DNA of 64,000 nt from Carex sylvatica (GCA_964058845.1 CAXKVR010000116.1:124001-188000), one strand, 5' to 3'. Shown: positions 22,880 through 35,315, counted from the stretch's first letter. Program-made: numbers and translations. The notes: generated by a model not told the origin, from the sequence alone.

Positions 22880-24035
22880 CTGCACGAGGTCTCAGTTTTT
22901 GATACTGAAGATCCTCTGACCTATGCGGAAGCAATGGATAGACCCGACTCTGATAAATGGCTAAAGGCCATGAGATCCGAAATACAGTCCATGTATGACA
23001 ACACGGTCTGGAACCTAGTTGTACCACTTGATGGGGTGAAACCCATAGCTAACAAGTGGGTTTTTTAAAGAAAAACAGACATGGATGGTAGTATGACTGT
23101 ATACAAAGCACGGCTTGTAGCGAAAGATTTCAAACAAATTCTCGGCGTAGATTATGATGAAACTTTCTCGCCCGTAGCTATGTTTAAGTCAATTCGGATA
23201 CTCCTAGCAATTGCCGCATTTCATGATTATGAAATATGGCAAATGGATGTCAAAACCGCCTTCTTAAATGGAAATTTAGAAGAGGATGTGTACATGACAC
23301 AGCCTGAGGGTTTTGAAGATCTAGAGAATGCTGAGAAAGTATGCAAGCTTCTAAAATCCATTTATGGATTGAAGCAAGTATCACGGAGTTGAAATCTTTG
23401 ATGTGACGAAGAAGTCAAAAAGCTTGACTTCGTCAGATGCAAAGAAGAACCTTGTGTGTACATAAAAACTAGTGGGAGTGTCATCGCTTTTCTAATCTTA
23501 TATGTAGATAACATACTCTTAATCGGAAACGATATTCCTCTGTTGGAATTAGCCATGTCTTCATTTAAGAAAGTCTTAGCAATGAAGGACTTGGGTGAGA
23601 CTGTCTATATACTAGACATAGAGATCTACTGAGATAGATCGATTTGACTCATAGGATTGAGTCAAAGCATGTACATTGACAAAGTGTTGAATCGGTTCAA
23701 CATGCAGGATTCCAGAAGGGGATTCCTGCCAATGAGTCATGGTGTACAGCTTAGCAAGACTCAGTGTCTTTCGATAACTGATGAGCAAAAGAGCAATGAG
23801 TAGAGTACCATACGCTTTGGCTATGGACTCTATCAAGTACGCCATGTTGTGCACTCGCCCTAATAACTCGTACACTTTGAGTGTGACGAGTAGATATCAG
23901 GCTAATCCATGCTTGGAACATATGAATACTTCCAAGAGAGTTTTTGGATCAAAAAGTTTCTTAACCAACTTAGAGTGGTTCCAAGTGTTCAAAGTTCTGT
24001 GGACCTCTATTGAGACAACAATAGAGCTATAGCTC
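22880..24035 (+). pseudogene. Copia reverse transcriptase / RNase H remnant
   Basis: The RT start is PLTYAEAMDRPDSDKWLKAM, then ANKWVF and a stop. The next frame has YKARLVAKDFKQILGVDYDE, VKTAFLNGNLEEDVYMTQPE and IYGLKQVSRS, then a stop. After that the active site reads ILYVDNILLIG-like (YVDN for YVDD). RNase H is reduced to short pieces near 23780-24030 (ALAMDSIKYAMLCTRPN). At least four stops or shifts are visible. Confidence 0.8.
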
Positions 24036-24386
24036 AGGCCAAGGAACCGAGAACGTACTCGAGATCCAAACGTGTTCTATGACATTATCACCTAAAACGA
24101 GAGATCGTAAACATAATAAGATGATTATAATTAATTATAAAAGATATAATTAATATAAAGGTAAAGTAAAGATTTGTAAAAATTGACACAATCAGCAACA
24201 CAGCTGATCCACTCACGAGAGCCTCTTACTCAAGCCATGTACCAGATACATACTGCTTCTATGTGCTTAAAACACATAGGAGATTGGCTATGAGGTTTTC
24301 TTAAAGATCTGCGAGATCTTTTTAGAATATTAGAGATTCGTATAAGTAGGACCTATAATGATTGGCTCCTAGCTTAAGTGGGAGAT

Positions 24387-26382
24387 TGTTAGTTTGTAAT
24401 AATCTAGAAGTCAATAATACGATAAATTATCATAAAGCTTTGTTCATGAATTGAGTGATTAAATAAACTGTCATTTTGTTGCCTTGAATATTATTACATT
24501 TATGAATCATTCCTTTATCTGACTAGAGTCAATAACTGGAATTGTGAAACTTCATAATATAGATGTTATATATTCTTAAAAGTCACTAACCGAGGTAATT
24601 AGCAGGAACACTAATTAACCGTTACAAGGTTAGTATGTGGATTAAAAGATGGTCAAGTTTTACAGACCACTGACAAGAGATGTCATTTTAATCACATAGA
24701 TACATGTTCTAGGAACATGGTATTTGACAGACCCCGAATGAAACATTAAATGGAATTGTGTACGTGTCATTAATGTTTTCATTCAGTGTTAAGTTCTAAA
24801 GTATGAGGTATTCATCTTTCCTACTAAGAAATGTGTATGTGTGATTGTTATCTAACGCTGTCGGTAAAACGCAGTTATAACGGTAGCTTTTCGGTACACA
24901 TAACTTAGCTGAGGTAGTGATGGTTTACCAAAAGTACTATTGTCCCTCGTATCTCTATACGAGCTATAGCATCACTGGGCCCCTTGATAGAGTAAGATTA
25001 TCTGCTAGCGGTATAATTACAAGAGTAATTATATTTGATAATCTGCTCAAGATCAAGAAAAGATTAAGTTTGCAAGGATGACACACACCTACCTTGAAAC
25101 TGATCTGATAGCTATGAGACGAAAGAACTGACACGAGTAAAATAGTTTACTGGATCGTGATATTGTACAGTACAGCATCATCTGTGTAATTGGATGGTCA
25201 TGATGCGTTATGCCAGATGCCTCTCATGATTATAGAAGTTAAAACAGTTTTAATTCTATTTACCAACATAACACAGATCCTATTGGGTCACACCGTATAG
25301 GAGTTAATCGGAGAATCTTATTGATTAATTATAAATTGATTATAATTAATATTAAGATGGTTATAATTAATTATACGTGTTATAATTAAATTATAAATGT
25401 CATATAAGATGACAAGCAAAAACAACGGTTAAATTATAAACGTGCACGACACGTTGTATAAAAATTACCGAAACAACAACCGCAAGAAATATAACTGTTC
25501 AGAACAATTATATATATGACATATGGATATTAATTGAATTTTGTTTTTTAAATTCATCATTATCCATACATGTCATCAACATTATCCACAAGGGCATTTT
25601 GGTCTTTTTACACATGACATGTCATCATCCTTATCCATTCAATGGCATTTCCGTAAATGGCATTTTCGTAAATGGCATTTTGGTAAATGGCATTTTCGTA
25701 ATTTCCAAACCTCTTCAAATGCCTATAAATAGAGGGGTGAGGGTAGAGAGAAAAGTTGCTAATTCACATCGTATCAGATTGTCAGATCGATTCGAGTTTC
25801 TATTTTCTCTCTTTCTCGGTTACGGTTGTTTACGGGATTCGGGATTCGGAAATAATAGATTTGCGAAAGTCGCGGTATTTCTGTTTTTGCTTATTAGTGA
25901 ATCAGAATAACTGCGGGTCGTGAATAGTGTTATTTCGTCCTTTTCTCGGTGAATAGTGTTTTTGCAGAAAACTGCGGTTTACGGTATTTCTGGCAATAAG
26001 AAATAAACCGCTCTCTGGTTAGTCCTGGTGGATAACCGATAGAGGTATCACACGTGTGATACTCCGAGACGAGTCATTCCCTGGTGTAGCTCTTCTCGCT
26101 CGGTCTGCTTTCCAATCAGAATTTGGAAACAAGGTATATACAAGTTATATTAATCTATTTAACTGGTAAGTAGATTAATGTTTTAGAAATCAATTATGGA
26201 GTAGATCTGTAAAAGGATTAAATAGGGTTCTGATGTCAAAGGAATACGGAAGGTGGACCCCTTGGAATGTTTCCTGACATACCCCGTTTAATCCTTGGAT
26301 TAAGATTAGAAGTAAAAATTTTGTTTTACGTTCTTTCCGCACTTAATCAAATCAATGGGTTTGAACTGTCAAAACCCCAACA
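24387..26382 (+). repeat. 3' LTR of defective copia element
   Basis: Same length as the 5' LTR. The only differences seen are C to T in TTTTGTCTTTT (near 18176/25544) and T to C in CCTGATATACC (near 18910/26278). Confidence 0.92.
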
Positions 26383-27034
26383 GTATAAACAAAACAAAAC
26401 TAGAAACTACATCTTACCCCTAGAAACAAAGTAAATTAGCTACTCATGTTCACGAGATAACACAAATAACAAGAAATAAAAGAGTTTATAATAAAAACAG
26501 TGGAAAATCCGAAGATCTGTTACAAACTCGTGTTCTTCCCATCTCTTCTCCTTTTCCCCCTCTCCAAGCAACCAAGAAAGATGATGGAAAGTTATTGATT
26601 GATTCCCCTCTTTCCTGTTGTGGAATATCTCCTTTAATACCCCAGATCACGCCTCCAGGGGTTTCTTTTTCGGCTCCTCAAATCATGCTCATTTCAGATT
26701 CCAGCTGGATTTTCCGAGTCAGCGTTGTACGGTCCGTACGGAATCTGGTACGGACCGTATGCCTGGGCTTTGACTTGGAGACTTTGTGCCTCTGTTGTGG
26801 ATCCTTCCGTGTGGTTGGGCAGATCTTGTATGGTCTGTACAGAATGTCATACGGACCGTATGAAAAGTAGTCAGATGCAGTTTTTCGCCCTTTTTCCTGC
26901 AAAATACCAAACAAAGCATAGCAGTACCACATTTCATCGAAATATAAGTAAAAAGTCCACATTCATAGGCTTTAAAGCACAGGTTTCAGTGTAAATTAGG
27001 GCCATCATTTAGATATAATATGGAGATATCACAT
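26383..27034. other. Right part of element 1
   Basis: Non-coding remainder of the split CACAGGGA-type element, holding the TACGGACCGTA palindromes. Short open frames crossing the palindromes are by-products. Confidence 0.5.
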
Positions 27035-27910
27035 TCTATAATTTTTTCATCCAAAATGCTAACATAATATTCTCATTTTGTTAATATTTTGGATGAAATA
27101 TGCTTATTCCGTTAGTATTTTGGACGAAATATGCTCATTCCGTTATAATTTTGAACGAAATAAGTATATTCCGTTAGCATTTTGAATGAAAAAGTTATAG
27201 AGTGGCCAATTTGGAATAAATGGAAAGTTGAGTGACTTGATTGAAACAAATCAAAATTGAGTAATTAATTCATGACAAAGTACAAAGTTTAGTGACCTCC
27301 GAAAAATTTATCCTTTTTTTTAATATGGATTGTTGTTAAATTAGAAATATATTTGGAAGTTAGAACGAGTAAAACTCAATATTGGATGTGTGTAGTATCT
27401 AACACCTTTGACATTCATAATAAAACATCCGAATCTCTTATCCATGGACTAAAAATAAATAAAATTAATTGTATTTTCTATTATACTAAAGAGTGGCGCA
27501 ATCAGAAAATTATTATAGTGGAGGATAAACTCGGTAAAAAAATAATATTCAACAAGATATATTTATAGCAGGGCATATTTATTGATTTGATCAAACAGAT
27601 ATTTTTTAATAAGTGAAACAAATCATGAAATTTTATTAAAAATAGCAAAAATTACACTTAAAAAATTTACAACCATTTTTAACCATAGAAAGGATCAACC
27701 ACCGTTAACTCCTAAAATCCATCTTTGGTGATGACTCCAAATAAAATTAAAAATCATAGTTAAACAATCAAATCGAGATTCGGTGAAGAAAAAACATTGC
27801 AAAGAATTGTCAGAAAAAAATAACACAAAAGGTGAAAAAATACACAATTTTTTTTGAGATGAACCCGTGCGTACATAAATAATAAAAACCGTAGGTAAAA
27901 AAGAAAAAGA

Positions 27911-28335
27911 GTAAAACTTAGATGCTATGGAGCATAAGGCCATCTGTGCTATGATCTCAAAAAAATATTGTATAAACTTAAAACTTCGATTTAAGTAGTT
28001 TAGTAAATTTGTTATATAACGAATTTGTAGAATAACAATTTTTACTTTTTTTTTTACTTTTTTTTTTTTACATTTTATGATTTATGAATATGAAAAAAAA
28101 TGATTTTAAAATAAAAAAATTGCTAAAATTCTAGACTATTTTTGGCCATCTTTCATAAATCATAAAAAAAATAGTAAAAAAAATATAAACATAGTAAAAA
28201 TTGATATTTAACAAATTCATTATATAACCAATTTACTGAGCTACTTAAATCGAAATTCAAAATTTATACAATAAATCATTGAATCCATAATACAAATAAC
28301 ATTATGCTATTTATAATAATCAAGCCTTACTTACA
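27911..28335. mobile_element. Fold-back element, family A relative
   Basis: Left GAGTAAAACTTAGATGCTAT and the inverted right AGTAAGGCTTGATTATTATA resemble family-A tips. Inner arms share ACTTCGATTTAAGTAGTTTA and its near complement at about 28235. The interior is AT-rich. The flanks are A-runs, so the duplication is unclear. Confidence 0.55.
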
Positions 28336-28611
28336 AAAAAAAAAAAAAAACTGACTACTTGATATCTATTGTGAATTTTTTATGTGCTTGGTCCATGATT
28401 ATTTCTAAAAGCCTCCGAACACCCCTTTCCATGCACCATTCATCCACTGATAAACCTTGATTCGATATGCTCTCCAGTCTGCAATAAATCCCTTACCACC
28501 AGTACACCAGTAAAAGCAAAACGACAGTCTCCAGTTGGTCCCTCCTCAGTCCAGTTGCCTCGCTCCTGCTCAGTCCAGAGCTGTTTTCCTGTTGAAGCAG
28601 GTGTTAATTAC

Positions 28612-31600
28612 ATGGAGATGAGTACAGACATTCCCTTGCCATTGGAGAAGCTCTCGCCTGATCTAGTAGATAAGCCCGAATCCTCGATCAGGTACAATTT
28701 CCCATTTGCTGCTTCCTTAATTTTATTTAATAGGCCTGGAAGGAGAGGGAGAGGGAGAGGGAGAGGGAGAGGGAGAGGGAGAGCGAGAGCGAGAGAGAGA
28801 TATATATACTTGGCGGTAGGGATGTATAATTCGTGCCGTACCATGACCAGTCACACGGCACGGCGTGATCAAGTAAGATTTTTAGGTGCAATTTATTCGT
28901 AATTTATTCGTGATCAAGTCAGAGAGAGATATATATTTGGTCACATTTAACTATTTTTTTGTAATTTATTCGTAATTTAAGCTAGATTGAACGGTACTGA
29001 TAACACGTGATCACGTGCCGAGTGGTGACCAGATCAGTTCGCGTGCCGTGCCATGCCAATTTTCAAAAGGATGGTTATGTCACGCGAATGGTCATGACAC
29101 GTGACATGTGAGTCACGGTACATGACCGGCACACGTGCAGTGCTGGGACAGAATTGTGCCATTTTGTGATGTATCCAGTCATGATGTGACTTTTTTACAT
29201 CCCTACTTGGTAGCCACTTTCAAAGAGAGAGTGAGGGGGGTGGGGGGGGAGATGTGCCGTTCCGTTCCTTATCTTTTCTTTGTTTCCTTCTTTTTTTTCC
29301 TTCTTGAGAAAAGCTTGTGTACCGATTTCAGTAATCCTAAATATGTCGTGCTTGTATCATCGGGAAGCTTCAACCCACCAACATACATGCATTTACGAAT
29401 GTTTGGCAAGTCTCTTTGTCCTGATATTTACTTTTTAACTTGTTTTTGTATTGTTTTTCTTGCTAATTTATATTTTTCTCAAATGTGTTAGCTTTTGGCA
29501 TGCCTATCAAGGTTTCAGTAAGCCATAATTTGCTATGTGGTACCACTTTATACAATTCATAGAAAAAATGAGTAATTGAAGCCTGTTTGTTTACCAAATT
29601 ACATCACGATGTTAATCATATGCTTTCTGAGCTTGTTGCGTATTTCAAAATTAATCTGCTTAAATTTTACTTAGGGAATTTGGTTTTTTTCATACACATT
29701 TATTATAACTGTATAGTCTTTAAATATTTTCCTTAATTAGAGTTGGCAAGGGATGAACTAACAGCTCGGGGTTTTATTGTACTTGGAGGTTATCTTTCTC
29801 CTGTCAATGATGCATATAAGAAAAAGGTTCCTAGTTTCTACTCAAATACCATATATGTCATGTCTATTTGTTTTAGGCTACCAATGTAATCACACGGTAT
29901 CTTGTTTTAAAATGCCTAAAATCTTTTGCAAATAATAATACACTTTAAGCCTTCAACTGTCAAAACTAAGCATAAGTCGAGCAACAAATGACTAAACTGT
30001 ACTGGAATTTATAACCAAAATGTTACTAGTTTTTACAGACAGAAATCCAAACATATATTTCATTTGATCTTATTTTGAATTTGGGCCTAAGGGAAAATGA
30101 ACATAAGAGAGATAGGGATAAAATTGTCAATATTTAATGGAATATACCTTTCCATCATTATATTCTAATGTTCAGATATTGTATCCAATATCTCAAACTG
30201 TTAGGTGCTGGTCACTTTGTATGCAATATTGGATACTTTGTCACAAATGTCGTATAGTATCAGGCATTATCTGCAAAAGATGCACAATTTTTTTATTTTT
30301 TATTTATTTGTAGGATCTTATATCAGGCACACATCGAATCAGGATGTGCGAGCTGGCATGCAAAAGCTCGTCCTTTGTGATGGTAGATCCATGGGAGGTA
30401 ATCTAATGTTGCTCCACCCTGATTTTCAATCTCTTTTGACTTATTATTCCTTGAGCTTTGGATTTACTGTTAAAATTGTCATGTTTTGAAAAAAAAAATC
30501 AGATGAGCTCCTGAAAAAACTCTTTTCAGTATATGCCTGAACCACCTAATAATTTAAATTTTCTTTAGAAGTTACAATACTAGCCCTCGTGCTTATTTAT
30601 GTTCTTAAAATTGGTTGTCATAATGTAAGAATTGGAGAATTTATTGGAAGGAATATATATATATCATTCTCATTTTTCTGGGGTATGTCATCTTTTGTTC
30701 TGAGAATTTTCTTGCTGCTGTGCACGATACCAAAAGAAAAGAATAAAACAAATACTTTATGAGTATACCATTTCAATCGAATTTCTTTCATTTGCACATC
30801 ACTCTTATGGGACCTTACCAGTCTATTATATAATTAATTGTTCTATAGGCCAACCAAAGTAGTTACCAGAGAACACTGACAGTTCTTTCAAGGATCCAGA
30901 ACTCTTTGCTCAAATCAGGCTTCATTGACAAAGGTTTGTGGTAACACTTTATTGTAACCAGTTTTAAGTTAACGAATTCTTATTCGTTTATTTATTTACT
31001 TATTTACATAGGTTCTCTCAAAGTGATGCTTTTATGTGGTTCAGATCTTCTTGAATCTTTTGTAATCCCCGGAGTATGGATTGCTGATCAGGTAACATAA
31101 ATTATGTAATCAGCTCCAACTAACCACGGGTTTCAATGTAACCCAATATCGTCTCTAAGTAAACCTTACTGATCAAGTTAGTCTGGTCTTCTAATCCTCA
31201 ATCGAAATGGTAATTCAAAGATTGCAAGTAGATTTACAAAAAAGTCCATATTTTAAGTGAAAGAAAAGTAAATTAATTTTGTTCCAGGTCAGATCAATAT
31301 GCAAAGATTTTGGTGTAGTCTCCATATGCCGAGAAGGGAAGGATATTGACAAAGTTATATGCAATAATGAAATTCTAAGTGAAAACAAGGTAATCCTTTT
31401 CATGGTTTCTAGCCTTTTCCATTTTTGAATTTTTTATTCACCATGCAGATGAAATTGCAATGCGGCTAAAATTGTTTGATGCTATTTATCATGTTACTTT
31501 TGCCAGAACAACATTATCTCAGTGGATGAGATCGTTCCGAACCAAATCAGTTCAACAAGAGTCAGGTAATGCCATATGATACATAGGAAAAATATGCATA

Positions 31601-32061
31601 TCAAGTATGTACACAAATAATAGGCGATAGACAATTGTTTGACATAATGGTATAACTGTATAATCCTGACATGTACATAACAAAAGGATTGCACTCCTCC
31701 AAAGCCCAGATAATAGAAATACAATACTTAGGTTTTGTTATAAAGAAATTAGATATAAAACAATTAGGCAAAAATAAAAATGAAAATGAAATATTTCTTC
31801 AACTGCCATTATATCTGTAACATGAAAATTCTTTGTTTCTTCCTTTTAGCAGTTCCTAAACTGGATAATAATCAATCCTTTTTTTTAGTTTAAACATAAT
31901 TTCTAAATTTCTATTTTTTACTGCAACCGATGACTTGCTATCCTTTTTTTTCCCCAAGGGATTGCATAAGAAAAGGACTCTCTATAAAGTACCTGATACC
32001 TGATGAAGTCATTGAGTACATTAAAGATACCGAACTCTATTCGAGTGTACCTGATAAGTGA
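28612..32061 (+). CDS. NMNAT: Nicotinamide/nicotinate mononucleotide adenylyltransferase
   Basis: Transfers AMP from ATP to NMN or NaMN, the step that makes NAD or deamido-NAD. Exons: 28612-28691, 29332-29405, 29741-29826, 30314-30397, 30849-30933, 31012-31091, 31288-31389, 31507-31565 and 31959-32061. The frame is continuous for 250 residues, the usual length. The nucleotidyltransferase signature is VVLVSSGSFNPPTYMHLRMF (a GSFNPPT plus HLRM form of the HxGH motif). Later family blocks are YLSPVNDAYKKK, VMVDPWE, MLLCGSDLLESF and PGVWIADQ, and the C-terminal ISSTRVR substrate/ATP motif. The first ATG of MEMSTDIPLPLEKL is chosen; a second lies two codons on. Intron 2 uses a GC donor (29406). 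Intron 1 holds a hAT MITE and a purine-rich repeat. No disabling change is seen. Confidence 0.95.
28738..28801. repeat. Purine microsatellite (GGGAGA)n / (GAGAGC)n
   Basis: About 60 bp of GGGAGA-type repeats in NMNAT intron 1. Confidence 0.9.
28817..29205. mobile_element. hAT MITE in NMNAT intron 1
   Basis: 389 bp. The tips TAGGGATGTATAATTCGTGC and TACATCCCTA are inverted. Flanks CTTGGCGG and CTTGGTAG match at 6 of 8 positions. The interior has GTGCCGTG/CACGGCAC words. It ends about 125 bp before exon 2. Confidence 0.75.
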
Positions 32062-33994
32062 TTGATTTGAAGCATGAGATGATGATAAAATGAGATTGAG
32101 ATCAAGGTAAGAATAAAAATAATAAAATGAGTTAAAAGGCGAAGAAATTTGCTGCTAAACGGCTCCATAATATATTTGGATACATTTTTTTACTGCCAAG
32201 GTATTGATTTATTATCCTACAAATGTAGTAGAAGTATTTTAGAGATACTGCTAGCTTGAAATATATCATTTTTTATTTGACTTCATGCACAGTACAAGTA
32301 ATAAGTAATAAAATAATCTACTTTCGATTTTATTTTTGTTCCCAATTGGGGTGAGTAATCTTCTTTTGTTTGATTTCTGTGTTCTACCGTCTTGTTAGTT
32401 AAATTAATCTCTCCACTTGCAATAATGCACGATGCTTATTATTGGCCAAAAAGAATTTGAGGCAAGAGTAGCAATTCTACTTATTTCAGTTTATTAATTT
32501 TTTTTTTCTGGAAATGTATTCAGAAACCGATCTTGTTCATATCTAGAGTTCTTTTTTTTTTTTATACAAAAGCTGCAATAATTAGAAAGGATATTATAAG
32601 TTGCATAGCCAGAAAAAAAACCACCACCAAAGCAAGAAGACTTACCAGCTCAATATTACATTAATGAAAGCATGCTATAATACCGTAACCATAAAATAGT
32701 GACGTGAGTTTTCATTGTTTTTTCTTTTCAGTGGCCAAAGGATTACCCATTAATTTTTGAAAATTCGGTTCCCTTCATTTGTGAATTGTGAATTTGCAAC
32801 AAATTACTGAAGTGTAAAAACAGGAGCTTGATAATAAAAATAAACAAAATGGAACTTTGCTGGACATGTGATCATCATTTTCTTTTCTTATTTCAAGAAT
32901 ATATATAAACATCACAAAATAACCAGTAATCAAATTTGGAATTAACAATAAAGAAAAGAGCATATGCAACATGCATAAGATTTATGAATAGCTTATATTT
33001 ACGGTAATACAATATGTAGCGACCAACAATGAAAAAGAAAAATATAGTTTCAAAGTGAATAAATCCGCCTCAATTTAGCTCTCCGAAATCTTATCATTTG
33101 AGACATCTTCGACCTATTGGTACAGCTCTGCATAATTTTCAAAGAGTATTGAGGCCACAGAGTAAGATTATAATTACATTCAAAGCAACATATGCTTGGT
33201 TAATAATTTCTAAAAGAAACAACAAATGGCCTATTTCAAATTGTAAAAAATTCACGGGTACCTCCTCTATGTAACTCTAAACATCACTTGTATAGTTGTA
33301 TCGGTGCAAACTGAGAGCATCTTGAGAACTTGCGACCGAAAAATAGTACGAAATATCTGCATGTCCCCTCCAAAATACCTACAATACCAGAAGTCTCCTT
33401 TCATTTAACCCATTTTGTTCAAAAGACTCCAATCACCCCTCCCCTTGTTTTGATTTTTTTTTTTTCTCTTTGTTGATACTGCTTTTAAATATATTGAGGG
33501 ACAAGCCTGATTTTTTCTGGTCTTACAACATTTTTGATGTTTTCCAGGGCATCACAAAATGTTCCCAAGGAAAAAATAAATAAATAGAAAATATAAAAAA
33601 TACAAAAGCTTAGCATACCTTTTGACAGGGTGAGGCATGATGGCTTCTCACCTAACAACTGAATTGATACGCCAGACAAGCATAGTGGCCTATAAGCATA
33701 TGACATTTAGCATTATATGTATCAACAATTAAGACGCTTTGAAAAGAGATTTCACTAAATTATTGCCAAATCTATAGATAAGTTTAAAATTGCACTGTAT
33801 CAGAAAGGTATAATGCATCAAGGTATACTAAACTAATGAAATATGTACGAACATCAAAAGTATTCTTGGGATAGTTTGGAAATGACTAAAACTAGTTAGT
33901 ACTGGGTACAAACTAACAGTACTTCACTCACTGTTGATATCTAAGGAAGCAGAGAAAACTTACTTGAATTGTTACTCCATACAATTTCTGAGAT
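32062..33994. other. Convergent intergenic region, NMNAT to GST
   Basis: 1.9 kb between two 3' ends, containing their UTRs. AT-rich. I see no gene, TIR or tandem repeat. Confidence 0.5.
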
Positions 33995-35315
33995 TTACTG
34001 AGTACTCAGCTGAAGTTCCTTACTCTTCGGAGAGAGAGACTCTCTGAAATGTGGTTCAGACATGATCTCATGCTGACACGCCAAAGGCATAATGGGCCGA
34101 ATACCACCAGGGTTTAACGGAAACAAAGTCCGATAATACCCATCCATTATGGCTTCAAAATTGCAAGTTTCGGCAACCTTTGGCATCTGATATATATCTC
34201 TTGTATAAGCAAACAGATTTGGGTATTCTACTATTTTTCTCTTAGTGCACTTGAAGAGCACATTGTACGCTAGGTCGAACCTAATCAGAGTAGTGAACAA
34301 GCAAATATCAGATAAAGTAAGGGTATCCCCGCACAAGTACTGGTTACTGGAGAGGTGGGATTCAAGCTTATCCAGTGTACTGAATAGTTCATTAACTGCT
34401 ATGTCATAAGCTTCTTGGCTCTGTGCAAAGCCACATCTGTAGAATTGAGATTCAATGTGTCAGTGTAATCAAATTAGCACCTTTTGTTTTCTGATCATAA
34501 TGAAAATGTGCATTTCAATACCTGTATACTCCATTGTTAACACTGGGATAGATAACTTGATTCCACTTCTCAATCTCCTCTCTAAGCTCTACTGGACACA
34601 GATCCGGACCCGACCCGGTAGTAAAACCTGAATTCAAGAACTCAATTATACCATAACTCTCATTGCACACCACCTCTTTTTTCTTAACATCCCAAAGCAT
34701 CGGGACCGTTGATCTGCCATCATACCCACCTCGTCTCATCTTATAAACCTCTCTCAGATTCTTCTTTCCATTTGCAAAATCAGGCCCTGCCACTAAAACA
34801 GAATCTTTGGTTGATCCTGAATGGAATTCCCAGGAGCCATCTGATCCAGGTGCAGCGATGGAAACAGGGAGGTAAGCCTCGAGATTTTTCAGGGCTCTGA
34901 CAATTAGAGTACGGTGGGCCCAGGGGCAAGAGAGGCCAACATAGAGGTGGAGAGAGGTGCTAGGGTTAGGGTTTTGTGGAGAGGTATAGTAAAGGGAAGG
35001 GACAGAAGGAAAGAGGCTACTTGGGCGGGAGTATGAGCCAGAGGGGCTTGGGGGAGCCAACTGGCGCATCATGAGATGCCACATGGTGGACCAAGTGGAG
35101 CGCACGGCTGAGATGAGGGGCTGAGGAGGCAGCGCGCGTCCCCAGAGAAGGCGCGTGAGGGAGGTGATTGGATCGCTGCTCGACTTTTCGGGAAGGGACA
35201 TGCTTATAGAAGTGAGGCGGCGGCGACGGCGAGGGTCGCGCGAGGTGGAGAGAGTGATAGAAGAAGGGAAATGGAGAGTTTGGTTGGATAGGAAAGAGGA
35301 GTTTAGTGTCGCCAT
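33995..35315 (-). CDS. Xi-class glutathione transferase / glutathionyl-hydroquinone reductase
   Basis: Family members reduce glutathionyl-hydroquinones with GSH through a catalytic cysteine. Exons are 34522-35315 and 33995-34436, with an 85-bp intron, giving 411 residues. The thioredoxin-fold domain carries LYVGLSCPWAHRTLIVRALK, with the catalytic Cys at about residue 130 in CPWA. STVPMLWD and CNESYGIIEFLN follow (the glutathione-site SES/NES region). The helical domain has CGFAQSQEAYDIAV, then LCGDTLTLSDICLFTTLIRF and VLFKCTKRKIVEYPNL, all Xi-class hallmarks. The first about 90 residues are rich in Ser, Pro and Arg with few acids (MATLNSSFLSNQTLHF...), like a plastid transit peptide. The start is the first in-frame ATG; an upstream open stretch has none. 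I recall an Arabidopsis relative at At5g44000, next to a FANCF-like gene, as nearly the case here. Confidence 0.92.

Larger units (their letters stand above)
17019..26382 (+). mobile_element. 9.4-kb Ty1/copia LTR retrotransposon, defective
   Basis: LTRs are 17019-19014 and 24387-26382, 1996 bp each, beginning TGTTAGTTTG and ending CCCCAACA. I see only two differences between them. The primer-binding site TGGTATCAGAGC (19016-19027) matches initiator tRNA-Met. A purine tract (AAGTGGGAGA) lies just before the 3' LTR. Flanks ATATA and GTATA agree at 4 of 5 positions. Internal gag-pol pieces are in the copia order (gag, protease, integrase, RT) but are broken by stops and frameshifts. Hairpin modules occur throughout. 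Confidence 0.92.
16285..26995. mobile_element. CACAGGGA-type element 1 with TACGGACCGTA palindromes
   Basis: The left part has AGCAAGTGTAC, then GTATCGATCCACAGGGATGG (about 16326). The right part has CTCTTCTCC-rich sequence, then palindromic words TACGGTCCGTACGG and TACGGACCGTATG at 26727-26760 and 26828-26862. The same palindrome family is also near the left end (16538-16571). Element 2 at 50440-52550 has the same order of parts but a different palindrome. It is interrupted by the copia at 17019-26382. The superfamily is not recognised, and the ends are approximate. Confidence 0.5.
16095..27313. mobile_element. Element with ~120-bp TIRs, split by later insertions
   Basis: The left tip AGGGTAAATTTTTTCAGAGG and the inverted right tip AAGGATAAATTTTTCGGAGG continue in parallel for about 120 bp (CACTAAAyTTTGTACTTTG, CAAGTCACTCAACTTT). 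The 11.2-kb span contains the 9364-bp copia element at 17019-26382, leaving about 1.85 kb of original element. Within that lies the CACAGGGA-type sequence described separately. TTCCGTTA-based repeats at 27035-27195 lie by the right arm. Flanks are T-runs, so the duplication cannot be defined. Confidence 0.65.

Noticed and set aside
26595..26994. Four overlapping frames on both strands
   Set aside because: By-products of the TACGGACCGTA palindromes; no known domain.
28555..28611. N-terminal extension of NMNAT upstream of 28612
   Set aside because: The open stretch begins with a non-ATG codon; the first ATG, at 28612, gives the family-typical start.
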